Shown here: positions 18,145 to 25,946 of the stretch, piece after piece | Layout of the letters: the number at the start of each line of letters is the position of its first letter | How positions within the stretch are numbered: position 1 is the stretch's first letter | Source of the DNA: Saccharothrix ecbatanensis | Lineage (GTDB): Bacteria; Actinomycetota; Actinomycetes; Mycobacteriales; Pseudonocardiaceae | Assembly: GCF_014205015.1 (NCBI RefSeq) | Contig: NZ_JACHMO010000001.1 | Location: forward strand, 8,122,001 to 8,186,000 | Length of the DNA stretch: 64,000 nt | Direction of reading: 5' to 3' | Program-made: the position numbers and the translations under genes | The notes under the pieces: generated by a model | Told to the model about the DNA's origin: nothing | Seen by the model: only the letters and a program-made list of their open reading frames with translations | Database searches by the model: none

Positions 18145-18404
18145 CGTCGCTCCTACGGGTGACACTCGACCGAACTGACCGAACACCGAACACCAAGTCC
18201 AACAAGATTGCCCACAATGTGGTGTGCGGCACATCCCCTGTCAAGCCCTGTTACCTAGCCGTTAATGCCGCTGGACCTTGCTGAATCGAGCCGGACTGGT
18301 GTAGCACCAAGACGTTTCGATCTTGTACCGCCGAACAGAGGTAAACGAGCGATTTTGTTGGACTGTGTTGACGTTTGCCATGACGGTCAGTCACGCTTGC
18401 GCGC
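18145..18404. promoter_or_regulatory. Divergent control region of the galactoside importer and GH42 operon
   Basis: This 260-base gap separates the two operon starts. It holds a 10-base word in opposite orientations near each end: AGTCCAACAA at 18196-18205 and TTGTTGGACT at 18355-18364. Each lies 40-50 bases from a start codon. The DeoR-type regulator encoded in the GH42 operon is the natural candidate to bind them. No other structure was seen. Confidence 0.5.
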
Positions 18405-20396
18405 ATGACGACGTGGCCTGATGGCGTGCGCGGCCTGGCCTGGGGCGCCGACTACAACCCCGAGCAGTGGCCGGAGGAGGTCTGGGCGGAGGACATCGAG
18501 CTGATGCGCCGGGCGGGGGTGAACCTCGTCAGCGTCGGCATCTTCTCGTGGGCCCTGCTGGAGGTCGAGGAGGGCCGGTACGAGTTCGACTGGCTCGACC
18601 GGATCCTGGATCAGCTGCACGCGGGCGGTGTGCGGGTCGACCTGGCCACCGCGACCGCCGCGCCGCCGCCCTGGCTGACCACGGCGTACCCCGAGATGCT
18701 GCCGGAGACCGCCGACGGCGTCCGCCTCGCGCACGGCTCGCGCCAGTCCTACTGCCCGAGTTCGCCGGTCTACCGGACGAAGGCCGTCGCGCTGGCCCGC
18801 GCGCTGGCCGAGCGGTACCGCGACCACCCGGCGCTGTCCGCGTGGCACGTCGGCAACGAGTACGGCTGCCACGTCTCGCGCTGCTACTGCGACCGGTGCG
18901 CCGTGGCGTTCCGCGCCTGGTTGCAGGCCCGCCACGGGACCCTGGACGTGCTGAACGAGGCGTGGGGCACGGCGTTCTGGAGCCAGCGCTACACCGCGTG
19001 GGACCAGATCCTGCCGCCGCGCGCGACGCCGTCGTCCAACAACCCGGGCCAGCTGCTGGACTTCGACCGGTTCTCGTCCGACGCCCTGCTGGAGCTGTAC
19101 AAGGCCGAGCGGGACGTGCTGAACGAGGTCACGCCGGGCGTTCCGGTCACCACGAACTTCATGGCCGCCTCGTTCTCCCAGCTGGACTACTGGAAGTGGG
19201 CCGCCGAGGTCGACTTCGTGTCCAACGACCACTACACGTTCGGCGAGAACCCGGACCGGCACATCGACCTCGCCTACTCCGCGGACCTGGTGCGCGGCCT
19301 CGCGGGCGGCAAGCCGTGGCTGCTGATGGAGCACTCCACGTCGGCGGTGAACTGGCAGCCGCGCAACATCGCCAAGCAGCCCGGTGAGCTGCGGCGCAAC
19401 TCGTTCACGCACATGGCGCGCGGCGCGGACGGCACGCTGTTCTTCCAGTGGCGGCAGTCGCGGGCGGGCGCCGAGCGCTACCACTCGGCGATGGTGCCGC
19501 ACGCCGGTCCGGACACGAAGGTGTTCCGCGAGGTCGAGCAGGTCGGGGCGGAGTACCAGCGGATCGCCGAGATCGTCGGGTCCACTGTGGACGCTTCGGT
19601 GGCGGTGGTCTTCGACTGGGAGTCGTGGTGGGCGCTCAACCAGCCCGCGCACCCGACGGTCGACGTCTCGTACCAGGCAACGGTTTTCGCGCTGTACCGG
19701 GCGTTGTGGCGGGCCGGGGTGACGGTGGACTTCGTGCCGCCGGGCGCGGACCTGTCGAAGTACCGGCTGGTGCTGCTCCCGGCGCTGTACGCGGTCGACG
19801 ACGCGACGCCGTACGAGGAGTACGTCGCGGGCGGCGGGCACCTGTTCGTCACCTACCTGTCCGGCGTCACGGACACGCGCGGCCACGTGCACCTCGGCGG
19901 CTACCCCGGCGCGTTCCGCGACCTGCTCGGCGTGCGGACGGAGGAGTTCTTCCCGTTGCGCGCGGGCGAAGTGGTGGCGCTGGACGACGGCTCGTCGGCC
20001 ACGGTCTGGACCGAGCACGTGCACGCGAACGGCGCGAAGGTCGTCGCCTCCTACGTCGACGGCCAACTCCCCGGTGTGCCCGCCGTGACGCGGAACGACC
20101 ACGGCGACGGCGTGGCCTGGTACCTGGCGTGCGGCCTGACCGGTGACGGGCTGGACCGGCTGGTCCGCGGCGCGTTGGACCACGCGGGTGTCGCTACCGG
20201 GGCGCAAGACGTCGAGGTGGTGCGCCGCACCGGTGAGGTGGCCGGAGCCGCCGTATCGTGGCTGGTCGCGGTGAACCACGGGGACAGCGACGCCGAGCTG
20301 TCCGCGGTGGGCGTGGAGCTGCTGTCCGGCGCGCGTGCGTCGGGCCGCGTGGTCGTGCCCGCCGGTGGCGTGGTCGTGGTCAGGGAAGAGGTGTGA
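18405..20396 (+). CDS. GH42 beta-galactosidase
   Basis: A 663-residue cytoplasmic glycoside hydrolase with no signal peptide. It releases galactose from short galactosides. The GH42 start GADYNPEQWPEEVW is present, the acid/base Glu152 is in WHVGNEYGCH, and the nucleophile Glu309 is in LLMEHSTSAVNW. A zinc-binding Cys cluster (CHVSRCYCDRC) follows the acid/base, as in many GH42 enzymes. The rest is a GATase-like trimerisation domain and a small C-terminal beta domain. First gene of an operon with DeoR and galT, opposite the sugar importer. Confidence 0.93.
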   Translation: MTTWPDGVRGLAWGADYNPEQWPEEVWAEDIELMRRAGVNLVSVGIFSWALLEVEEGRYEFDWLDRILDQLHAGGVRVDLATATAAPPPWLTTAYPEMLPETADGVRLAHGSRQSYCPSSPVYRTKAVALARALAERYRDHPALSAWHVGNEYGCHVSRCYCDRCAVAFRAWLQARHGTLDVLNEAWGTAFWSQRYTAWDQILPPRATPSSNNPGQLLDFDRFSSDALLELYKAERDVLNEVTPGVPVTTNFMAASFSQLDYWKWAAEVDFVSNDHYTFGENPDRHIDLAYSADLVRGLAGGKPWLLMEHSTSAVNWQPRNIAKQPGELRRNSFTHMARGADGTLFFQWRQSRAGAERYHSAMVPHAGPDTKVFREVEQVGAEYQRIAEIVGSTVDASVAVVFDWESWWALNQPAHPTVDVSYQATVFALYRALWRAGVTVDFVPPGADLSKYRLVLLPALYAVDDATPYEEYVAGGGHLFVTYLSGVTDTRGHVHLGGYPGAFRDLLGVRTEEFFPLRAGEVVALDDGSSATVWTEHVHANGAKVVASYVDGQLPGVPAVTRNDHGDGVAWYLACGLTGDGLDRLVRGALDHAGVATGAQDVEVVRRTGEVAGAAVSWLVAVNHGDSDAELSAVGVELLSGARASGRVVVPAGGVVVVREEV

Positions 20397-20397
20397 C

Positions 20398-21195
20398 GTG
20401 CTGGCACGTCAGCGGCAAGCGGTGATCCTGGAAGAGGTCCGGCGCACCGGCGCGGTGCGGGTGAGCGACCTGGTCGTCCGGCTGGGCGTCTCGGACATGA
20501 CCGTGCGCCGCGACCTCGACGTGCTGGCCGCACGCGGTCTGGTGGAGAAGGTCTACGGCGGCGCCACCTCCGTGGTCGGCCGCAGCACCGACGAGCCGGG
20601 GTTCGAGGCCAAGTCGGTCCGGCAACTGCCGGAGAAGGAGGCCATCGCCGCGTTCGCCGCCGGTCTGGTGCGCCCCGGCACGGCCATCGGGCTGTCCGCG
20701 GGCACCACGACGTGGACGCTGGCCAGGTTCCTGGACGACATACCGGACCTGACCGTGGTGACCAACTCGATCCGGGTCGCCGACGTGCTCCAGCAGAGCG
20801 GGCGCACGGACCGCACGGTGGTGCTCACCGGCGGGGTGCGGACGCCGTCGGACGCTTTAGTCGGGCCGGTCGCCGTGCAGGCGCTGCGGTCGCTGCACCT
20901 GGACGTGGTGTTCCTGGGCGTGCACGGCATGGCCGAGCGCTCCGGCTTCACCACGCCCAACCTGAACGAGAGCGAGACGGACCGTGCGCTGGTGGACGCC
21001 GCCGGCCGGGTCGTCGTGGTCGCGGACCACACCAAGTGGGGCACCGTCGGCATCTCCACCATCGCCGCGCTGGACGAGGCGGACGTGCTGGTGACCGACG
21101 AGGGATTGCCCGAGGCCGCGCGGACGGTCCTCGGTGAGCAAGTCGTCGAATTGGTCCTGGCGCACGTGCCGGGACGCGGAGAGGAACTGGCGTGA
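20398..21195 (+). CDS. DeoR/GlpR-family transcriptional regulator
   Basis: A 265-residue repressor. N-terminal winged helix: RQRQAVILEEVRRTGAVRVSDL, then LGVSDMTVRRDLDVL, then KVYGGA. The DeoRC sensor domain has the sugar-phosphate loop GLSAGTTTWTLARFL and the conserved VVVADHTKWG. The GTG at 20398 lies one base after the GH42 stop and follows GGGAAGAGG. It sits between GH42 and galT, with which it overlaps. A galactose-derived phosphate is a plausible inducer. Confidence 0.9.
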   Translation: MLARQRQAVILEEVRRTGAVRVSDLVVRLGVSDMTVRRDLDVLAARGLVEKVYGGATSVVGRSTDEPGFEAKSVRQLPEKEAIAAFAAGLVRPGTAIGLSAGTTTWTLARFLDDIPDLTVVTNSIRVADVLQQSGRTDRTVVLTGGVRTPSDALVGPVAVQALRSLHLDVVFLGVHGMAERSGFTTPNLNESETDRALVDAAGRVVVVADHTKWGTVGISTIAALDEADVLVTDEGLPEAARTVLGEQVVELVLAHVPGRGEELA

Positions 21196-22283
21196 GGCGC
21201 ACCGCGGGGAAACTTGCGGATGGTCGGGAGATCATCTACTTCGACGACACCCCGGACCCGCCGCCGCGTGACGCGGTGGACACCCGTGACCTGCCGCGCA
21301 CGCAGGCGCTGTCGGAGGTGCGGCGGGACCCGTTGACCGGCGAGTGGGTGGCGATGGCCGCGCACCGGCAGACGCGCACGTACAAGCCGCCGGCCGACCT
21401 GTGCCCGCTGTGCCCGTCGACGCCGGGCAAGCCGACCGAGATCCCCGAGTCGTCGTACGACGTGGCGGTGTTCGAGAACCGGTTCCCGTCGTTCGCGCCC
21501 AACACGCCCGAGTTGCCGTCCACTGTGGACGGTATGCCGATGGTGGCGCGGGCTGCCGGTCGCGGTCGGTGCGAGGTCGTGTGCTTCACGTCGGACCACA
21601 ACATGTCGTTCGGCTCGTTGCCGGCTTCGCGGGTGCGGACGGTGGTGGACGCGTGGGCGGACCGCACGGAGGCGTTGAACGCGACGCCGGGGGTCGAGCA
21701 GGTCTTCCCGTTCGAGAACCGCGGTGAAGAGATCGGCGTGACGCTGCACCACCCGCACGGGCAGATCTACGGCTACCCCTTCGTGACGCCGAAGACCGAG
21801 CGGATGCTGGCCGCCGCGGCGGACTACCAGGCGTCACACGGCCGTCCACTGATGGGTGACATTCTGGCGGCCGAGCGGGCCGCCGGGACACGGGTCGTCG
21901 CGGAGAGCGAGCACTGGACGGCGTTCGTGCCCGCCGCCGCACGCTGGCCGGTCGAGGTGCACGTCGTGCCACACCGCCAGGTGCCCGACCTGCCCGCGTT
22001 GACGGACGCCGAACGGGACGACTTCGCCGCGTTCTACCTGACCGTGCTGCACCGGCTGGACGCCCTCTACCAGCGCCCATTGCCGTACATCGCGGCGTGG
22101 CACCAGGCTCCCGTGCGGGTCGGCCGTGACCTGTCGTGGCTGCACCTGCAGGTGTTCTCGGTGCTCCGGGCGCCCGACAAGCTCAAGTACCTGGCGGGCT
22201 CGGAGTCCGGCATGGGCGTCTGGATCAACGACGCTACGCCCGAACAGATCGCCGAACGGCTGCGCGCGGCGGTATCCGGGTGA
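21192..22283 (+). CDS. galT: Galactose-1-phosphate uridylyltransferase
   Basis: A 363-residue Leloir pathway enzyme that swaps UMP between UDP-glucose and galactose-1-phosphate. The catalytic histidine motif is HHPHGQIYGYP. Zinc ligands include CPLCPS. VFENRFPSF and WHQAPVR are also characteristic. Overlaps deoR by four bases (GTGA). galK and galE are not in the window, so the pathway is completed elsewhere. The last bases contain an imperfect tandem TCCGGGTGACGG. Confidence 0.93.
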   Translation: MRRTAGKLADGREIIYFDDTPDPPPRDAVDTRDLPRTQALSEVRRDPLTGEWVAMAAHRQTRTYKPPADLCPLCPSTPGKPTEIPESSYDVAVFENRFPSFAPNTPELPSTVDGMPMVARAAGRGRCEVVCFTSDHNMSFGSLPASRVRTVVDAWADRTEALNATPGVEQVFPFENRGEEIGVTLHHPHGQIYGYPFVTPKTERMLAAAADYQASHGRPLMGDILAAERAAGTRVVAESEHWTAFVPAAARWPVEVHVVPHRQVPDLPALTDAERDDFAAFYLTVLHRLDALYQRPLPYIAAWHQAPVRVGRDLSWLHLQVFSVLRAPDKLKYLAGSESGMGVWINDATPEQIAERLRAAVSG

Positions 22284-22341
22284 CGGTGTCCGGGTGACGG
22301 CTCCGAAATTCGCTCCGACTCACAACTGATGCCCAGTTTCG

Positions 22342-22359
22342 TTTAAGGCTGCTCTCAGG
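22342..22359 (+). promoter_or_regulatory. MprA-type direct-repeat operator candidate before htrA
   Basis: TTTAAGG (22342-22348) and TCTCAGG (22353-22359) are spaced 11 bases apart, 22 bases before the start codon. The second half-site is identical to both half-sites before the mprA-like gene. No ribosome binding site is visible after it, so transcription may start close to the ATG. Confidence 0.6.
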
Positions 22360-22381
22360 CGGGCACCGCACAGTTGTGGAC

Positions 22382-24355
22382 ATGACCGAGAACGAGCAGC
22401 CGAAGCAGCCACACCAGTCTCCGCCGGCCGAGCAGCAGAGCCCGTGGGCACGTGGGGGCGCCGGTTCCGGTCATGAGGACGCCGGCTTCCAGCAGCAGGG
22501 TGCTGGTCAGCCGGACACCGGTGGCGTCGGCGCCGTGCAGGGCGGCCCCGACGTGCCGGAGTCCACCGGAGCGCGGGGTGCCTGGCAGGGAGGCCCGGCG
22601 CGGTCGGAGGACGTGGCCGACGGATCGGCGGCAGGGGTCGATCGGTCGGCAGCCGGGTCGGCGGGTGCTCCGCAGGGGAGCACCGGCCGCCCGGCCGATC
22701 TTCAAGCGGGTGTCGAGTCCCAGGCAGGTGAGTCCCAGGCGGGTCTTGGGTCCCAGACCGGGAGCGTCGCCGACCAGGCCGCTTCGGGTGTGGTCGGCGC
22801 ACCCCCGGACCGGACCCTCTACCCGGACAGCGTCACCGCGACACCGGCCTCGGCCGGTCACTCCTCGAACTTCGGCTCGCCGGCTGCTCCTGCAATGGGC
22901 GCCGGCGTGCCTGGACCCGGGTCGTCGGCTGCCTCAGGCGCCGGCCACTCGGAGAACTTCGGCTCACCGGGCGCTCCTCAGTCGAGCGCGGGTCAGCCGG
23001 GAACCGGTCAGCAGGGTGCCGTGCAGGGCGGCGTCGGCTCGACCGGAGCAGGTGTGGCGGGCGGCGTGCAGGGCGCCGCCGGCCAGGCCGGGACCGGCGG
23101 GTTCGGCGCTGTGCAGGGCGGCGCCGGCCTGCCGGGTTCCGGGTCGGAGGCGTGGCACGCCGCCTACCAGCGCCCAGAACACGGACAGCAGGGCCAGCAG
23201 GGACAGGGACAGGGGCAGCAGGGCTACCCCGGCGCGTCCGGCCCGTACTACGCGCAGCCAGGACAGGTCCCGGAACAGCCGCGGCAACGGGGGCGCAGCA
23301 AGGTCGTCGCCGGTGTCGCCGCGCTCGTGCTCGCCGTCGGCGGTGTCGCGGGCGGGGTCGGCGGCTACGTCGGGTACCAGGCGGCCGAGTCGGCCGGGCC
23401 GGTGACCAACGCGCTCAACCAGGCCCCGCCCGCCCGGCACACGTCCGACGCGCCTGAGGGCTCCATCGAGCAGGTGGCCCTGAAGGTGCTGCCGACGGTG
23501 GTCCAGGTGCAGGTCACGGGCGGTGCGGGGTCGGGCTTCACGCTCAGTTCCGACGGCCTGGTGCTGACCAACAACCACGTGGTCGAGTCCGCCGCGGACG
23601 GCGGTCCCATCAAGGTGCAGCTCCAGGACGGCCGCTCGTTCGACGCGAAGATCGTCGGCCGGGACCCGTCGTCCGACCTGGCCGTGCTGAAGATGGAGGA
23701 CGTCTCCGGCCTGCCCACCGCCGAACTCGGCAACTCCGGTGACCTGAAGATCGGCCAGCAGGTGGTCGCCGTCGGCTCCCCGTTCGACCTCAACGGCACG
23801 GTCACGTCCGGGATCGTGAGCTCGCTGAACCGCCCGGTCCGCGCCGGCGGCCAGAAGGGCACCCCGGACACCGTGCTCAACGCCATCCAGACCGACGCCG
23901 CGATCAACCCCGGCAACTCGGGCGGCCCGCTGGTGAACATGCAGGGCCAGGTCGTCGGCATCAACTCGGCCATCTACAGCCCGAACTCCGGTGAGGCCAC
24001 GCAGGGCGGCTCGGTCGGCATCGGCTTCGCCATCCCGGTCGACCAGGCCCGCCGCACCGCCAAGGAGCTGTCCGAGACCGGCAAGGCCACCCAGACCGTG
24101 CTCGGTGTGCAGGTCGGCGACGCCCCGGAAGGCGGCGCGGTGGTCCGCGACGTGAGCGCGGGCGGCGCGGCCGAGGCGGCGGGCATCAAGAACGGCGACG
24201 TGATCACCAAGTTCGGCGACCGGCAGGTGGAGACCTCGGACACCCTCGTAGCCGCCGTCCGCTCCCGCGCGCCGGGCGAGAAGGTGCAGGTCACCATCGG
24301 CAAGGACCGCACGGTCGAGGTGACGCTCGGCAGCCAGACCGTCGAGCCCCGCTAG
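22382..24355 (+). CDS. Membrane-anchored HtrA/PepD-like serine protease with PDZ domain
   Basis: A 657-residue S1C protease. Residues 1-~305 are a very long disordered cytoplasmic part rich in Gln, Gly, Ala and Pro with recurring GAVQGG and NFGSP words. A single helix (~306-332, VVAGVAALVLAVGGVAGGVGG) follows. The extracytoplasmic trypsin-like domain has catalytic His399 (LTNNHVVE), Asp432 (SSDLAVL) and Ser513 (PGNSGGPLV). A C-terminal PDZ domain follows (GGAAEAAGIKNGDVI). It degrades or refolds damaged envelope proteins. GTG 22376 is an alternative start. The upstream operator links it to the MprAB-like system. Confidence 0.92.
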   Translation: MTENEQPKQPHQSPPAEQQSPWARGGAGSGHEDAGFQQQGAGQPDTGGVGAVQGGPDVPESTGARGAWQGGPARSEDVADGSAAGVDRSAAGSAGAPQGSTGRPADLQAGVESQAGESQAGLGSQTGSVADQAASGVVGAPPDRTLYPDSVTATPASAGHSSNFGSPAAPAMGAGVPGPGSSAASGAGHSENFGSPGAPQSSAGQPGTGQQGAVQGGVGSTGAGVAGGVQGAAGQAGTGGFGAVQGGAGLPGSGSEAWHAAYQRPEHGQQGQQGQGQGQQGYPGASGPYYAQPGQVPEQPRQRGRSKVVAGVAALVLAVGGVAGGVGGYVGYQAAESAGPVTNALNQAPPARHTSDAPEGSIEQVALKVLPTVVQVQVTGGAGSGFTLSSDGLVLTNNHVVESAADGGPIKVQLQDGRSFDAKIVGRDPSSDLAVLKMEDVSGLPTAELGNSGDLKIGQQVVAVGSPFDLNGTVTSGIVSSLNRPVRAGGQKGTPDTVLNAIQTDAAINPGNSGGPLVNMQGQVVGINSAIYSPNSGEATQGGSVGIGFAIPVDQARRTAKELSETGKATQTVLGVQVGDAPEGGAVVRDVSAGGAAEAAGIKNGDVITKFGDRQVETSDTLVAAVRSRAPGEKVQVTIGKDRTVEVTLGSQTVEPR

Positions 24356-24394
24356 ACCCCCAGACCCCGGCTCACGTGCCCCGAGCCGGTCGAC

Positions 24395-24442
24395 GAGGCC
24401 GCATACCGACAGGCAGCCCTTCACCTGTCGGCGTGCGGCCTC
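24395..24442. terminator. Hairpin terminator downstream of htrA
   Basis: A 19-bp stem with 17 good pairs (left arm starts GAGGCCGCATACCG, right arm ends GCGTGCGGCCTC) and a 10-base loop. The right arm is part of a sequence repeated at 27802-27836, where it forms the 3' end of a membrane protein gene. Confidence 0.75.
24408..24442. repeat. 35-bp direct repeat, left copy
   Basis: Thirty-four of 35 bases (GACAGGC at the start, GTGCGGCCTC at the end) recur in the same orientation at 27802-27836. This copy abuts the stop codon of the Imm1 gene. The two copies bracket the toxin-immunity and XRE segment. Confidence 0.85.
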
Positions 24443-24862
24443 CTACTTGCCGCCGTCGACGGGACGCAGGCGCGGGTCGTCGCCCGGGATGCGGCCACCG
24501 TGGTCGAGGTAGGCGACAAGCAAGGCGATCACGGTCTCGCGCGGCACGACCTGCCAGGCCGGGATCTCCTGGGTGTGGGCGATGTAGTCGAAGAGGACAT
24601 CTCCGGTGGCGTCCGGGTCTCCGACGGTCGCTCGTGGCGGGTCGGCCATCTCCTGGACGAAACCGGTGTCCGGACCGAGGCCGACGTACAGCATCGGCAG
24701 GCCGTACGGGTCCTCGGTGATGCTGATCTCGGCGATCGACGGGACCGGTCCGTCGGTCAGCTGCGTAAGCCGGTCGACCAGATCGGCCAGCTCGTCGTGC
24801 GTGGCGACCGTCAACGGCGCGCTGCCCGTCTCGTGGTCGAAGATCGCGCTCAACGTTGCCAC
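24443..24862 (-). CDS. Imm1-family immunity protein
   Basis: A 139-residue acidic protein immediately downstream of the deaminase toxin. It begins VATLSAIFDHETGSAPLTVATHD and ends with the Imm1-like block IPAWQVVPRETVIALLVAYLDHGGRIPG. Imm1 proteins commonly neutralise SCP1.201-type deaminases in actinobacteria. GTG 24862 overlaps the toxin end by 13 bases, with GGGAGGG upstream. The frame is also open all the way back through the toxin N-terminus, but the middle part of that frame looks non-coding (Arg-rich), so a separate start is preferred. Confidence 0.72.
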   Translation of the reverse strand: MATLSAIFDHETGSAPLTVATHDELADLVDRLTQLTDGPVPSIAEISITEDPYGLPMLYVGLGPDTGFVQEMADPPRATVGDPDATGDVLFDYIAHTQEIPAWQVVPRETVIALLVAYLDHGGRIPGDDPRLRPVDGGK

Positions 24863-25630
24863 GGTGGTCGCAGCCCTCCCTGGATCGTCCGCTCGTACCC
24901 ATCCGAACCGTAGATCGTCAGCGTCGATCCCTCGGGCAGGATTATGCCCACCAGGATCTCGCAGCCGAACCGGCCGGCGCAGGGCCGGTTGTTGATCGCG
25001 ACCGAGGCGTGCCGGATTCCGGTGTTGCGCATGTGCATCGCCAGCTTGGTCTCGACGTGCGACGCCGCCATCGGTATGCCCGGTTGTGGCAGCGGAATCG
25101 TCTGGAGGAACTGCCCTACGGCCGTCGCGTCCGGTCCCGCTCCGCTCTGAATCGGCTGGACCGCGCCGTCGGGTGCGACCCACCGGCCGTGAGTTTTCTG
25201 CCCGGTGCTTGCCACCACAGTCGATGGCAGGTCTCGACGCAATTCCTCGACACGTCCGGGCGGGAGTGGTGGCGGCGGTTCGGCGACAGGCGGCGTTGTC
25301 GGGGCCTGTCGGCGGCTGCGCAATGCGTGGTGAGGCCGGCGGCGCGGCCGGAGCCGGGGCAGCAGTCCCCACGACCGCGTCGAGGACGGCTTGGGCGTGG
25401 TCCATGCCTTTGGTCAAGGTTTTCCAGAGGTCTCGGACTCCGTCGACCACCTTTTGGAGGTGGGCTAGGACGGCGTCCTTGTCGCCCGTGGTGTCGCCCA
25501 TCAAGGCGTAGCCGAGGATCGCGTGGGCGTCCTCGGCCAGATCGCCGGCGGCACCCAAGGCGTCCTTGCACTCCGATGCCTTGTCACACGCGGCGGCCAC
25601 GCCGGCCGCCACCTCGCCCAGCGACGCCAC
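24850..25630 (-). pseudogene. DddA/SCP1.201-like cytidine deaminase toxin with apparent frameshift
   Basis: Two reading frames together encode one recognisable polymorphic toxin. The N-terminal frame starts at GTG 25630 (SLGEVAAGVAAACDKASECK and so on), a helical module followed by a Pro/Ala linker (TAAPAPAAPPASP). The C-terminal part is in the +1 frame (GRVEELRRDLPSTV, TGQKTHGRWVAPDG) and carries the deaminase: zinc motif SHVETK (25051-25059) with the catalytic Glu, then RPC and a second Cys five residues later (RPCAGRFGC), then LPEGSTLTIYG. The switch must fall between about 25300 and 25413, because the +1 frame has a stop at 25414-25416. It may be a broken gene, a sequencing indel or recoding. 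The catalytic motif itself is intact. Confidence 0.72.
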
Positions 25631-25701
25631 CCTGCCCCCCCGCGTTGCAAGTCTCGGCAATTCCACCCTGTCGCGGGCACGGTGCGTGAACCCGAGATGA
25701 C

Positions 25702-25739
25702 GAACGGCCCCGGCTGCACGTGGCTGGCCGGGGCCGTTC
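25702..25739 (-). terminator. Hairpin terminator after the DUF397 gene
   Basis: A perfect 13-bp stem (GAACGGCCCCGGC / GCCGGGGCCGTTC) with a 12-base loop, 13 bases downstream of the DUF397 stop and upstream of the toxin gene. It separates the regulator pair from the toxin-immunity pair. Confidence 0.75.
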
Positions 25740-25751
25740 TGTCGGTGGCTG

Positions 25752-25946
25752 TCAGGCGTCGAGCCGGTCCGCCTTGATCACGTTGAGGAACGCGGCGAAT
25801 GCCGGGCCTGATACCCGCAGGTGACCCGCCTGTGGGTTCTTCGAGTCCCGCAGTCCGACGATCGGCGCGCCGGGCCGGGCGATTTCGACGCACTCCCCGC
25901 TTCCGGCGGACCGGCTGGACTTTCGCCAGGCCCAAGTGTCGCTCAT
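25752..25946 (-). CDS. DUF397 domain protein
   Basis: A 64-residue protein with the family hallmarks WRKSSRSAGSGECVEIA, RDSKNP and FAAFLNVIK. DUF397 genes almost always follow a cognate XRE regulator in actinobacteria, where such pairs (WhiJ-like) influence development and antibiotic production; the small partner is thought to antagonise the regulator. Its ATG overlaps the stop of the XRE gene (ATGA). Confidence 0.9.
   Translation of the reverse strand: MSDTWAWRKSSRSAGSGECVEIARPGAPIVGLRDSKNPQAGHLRVSGPAFAAFLNVIKADRLDA

Noticed and set aside
18387..20279. A 630-codon open frame on the minus strand opposite the beta-galactosidase
   Set aside because: It is antisense to a gene with intact catalytic motifs and encodes low-complexity Arg/Val/His sequence, a known artefact of high-G+C coding.
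20398..22283. galK or galE within the galactose operon
   Set aside because: Only DeoR and GalT motifs are present; no kinase or GalE-type Rossmann motif occurs between 18.4 and 22.3 kb.
24443..25630. A single 400-residue protein in one frame covering toxin and Imm1
   Set aside because: Its middle third is Arg/Thr-rich and unlike any protein, while the +1 frame there encodes an obvious deaminase; kept only as a recoding alternative.
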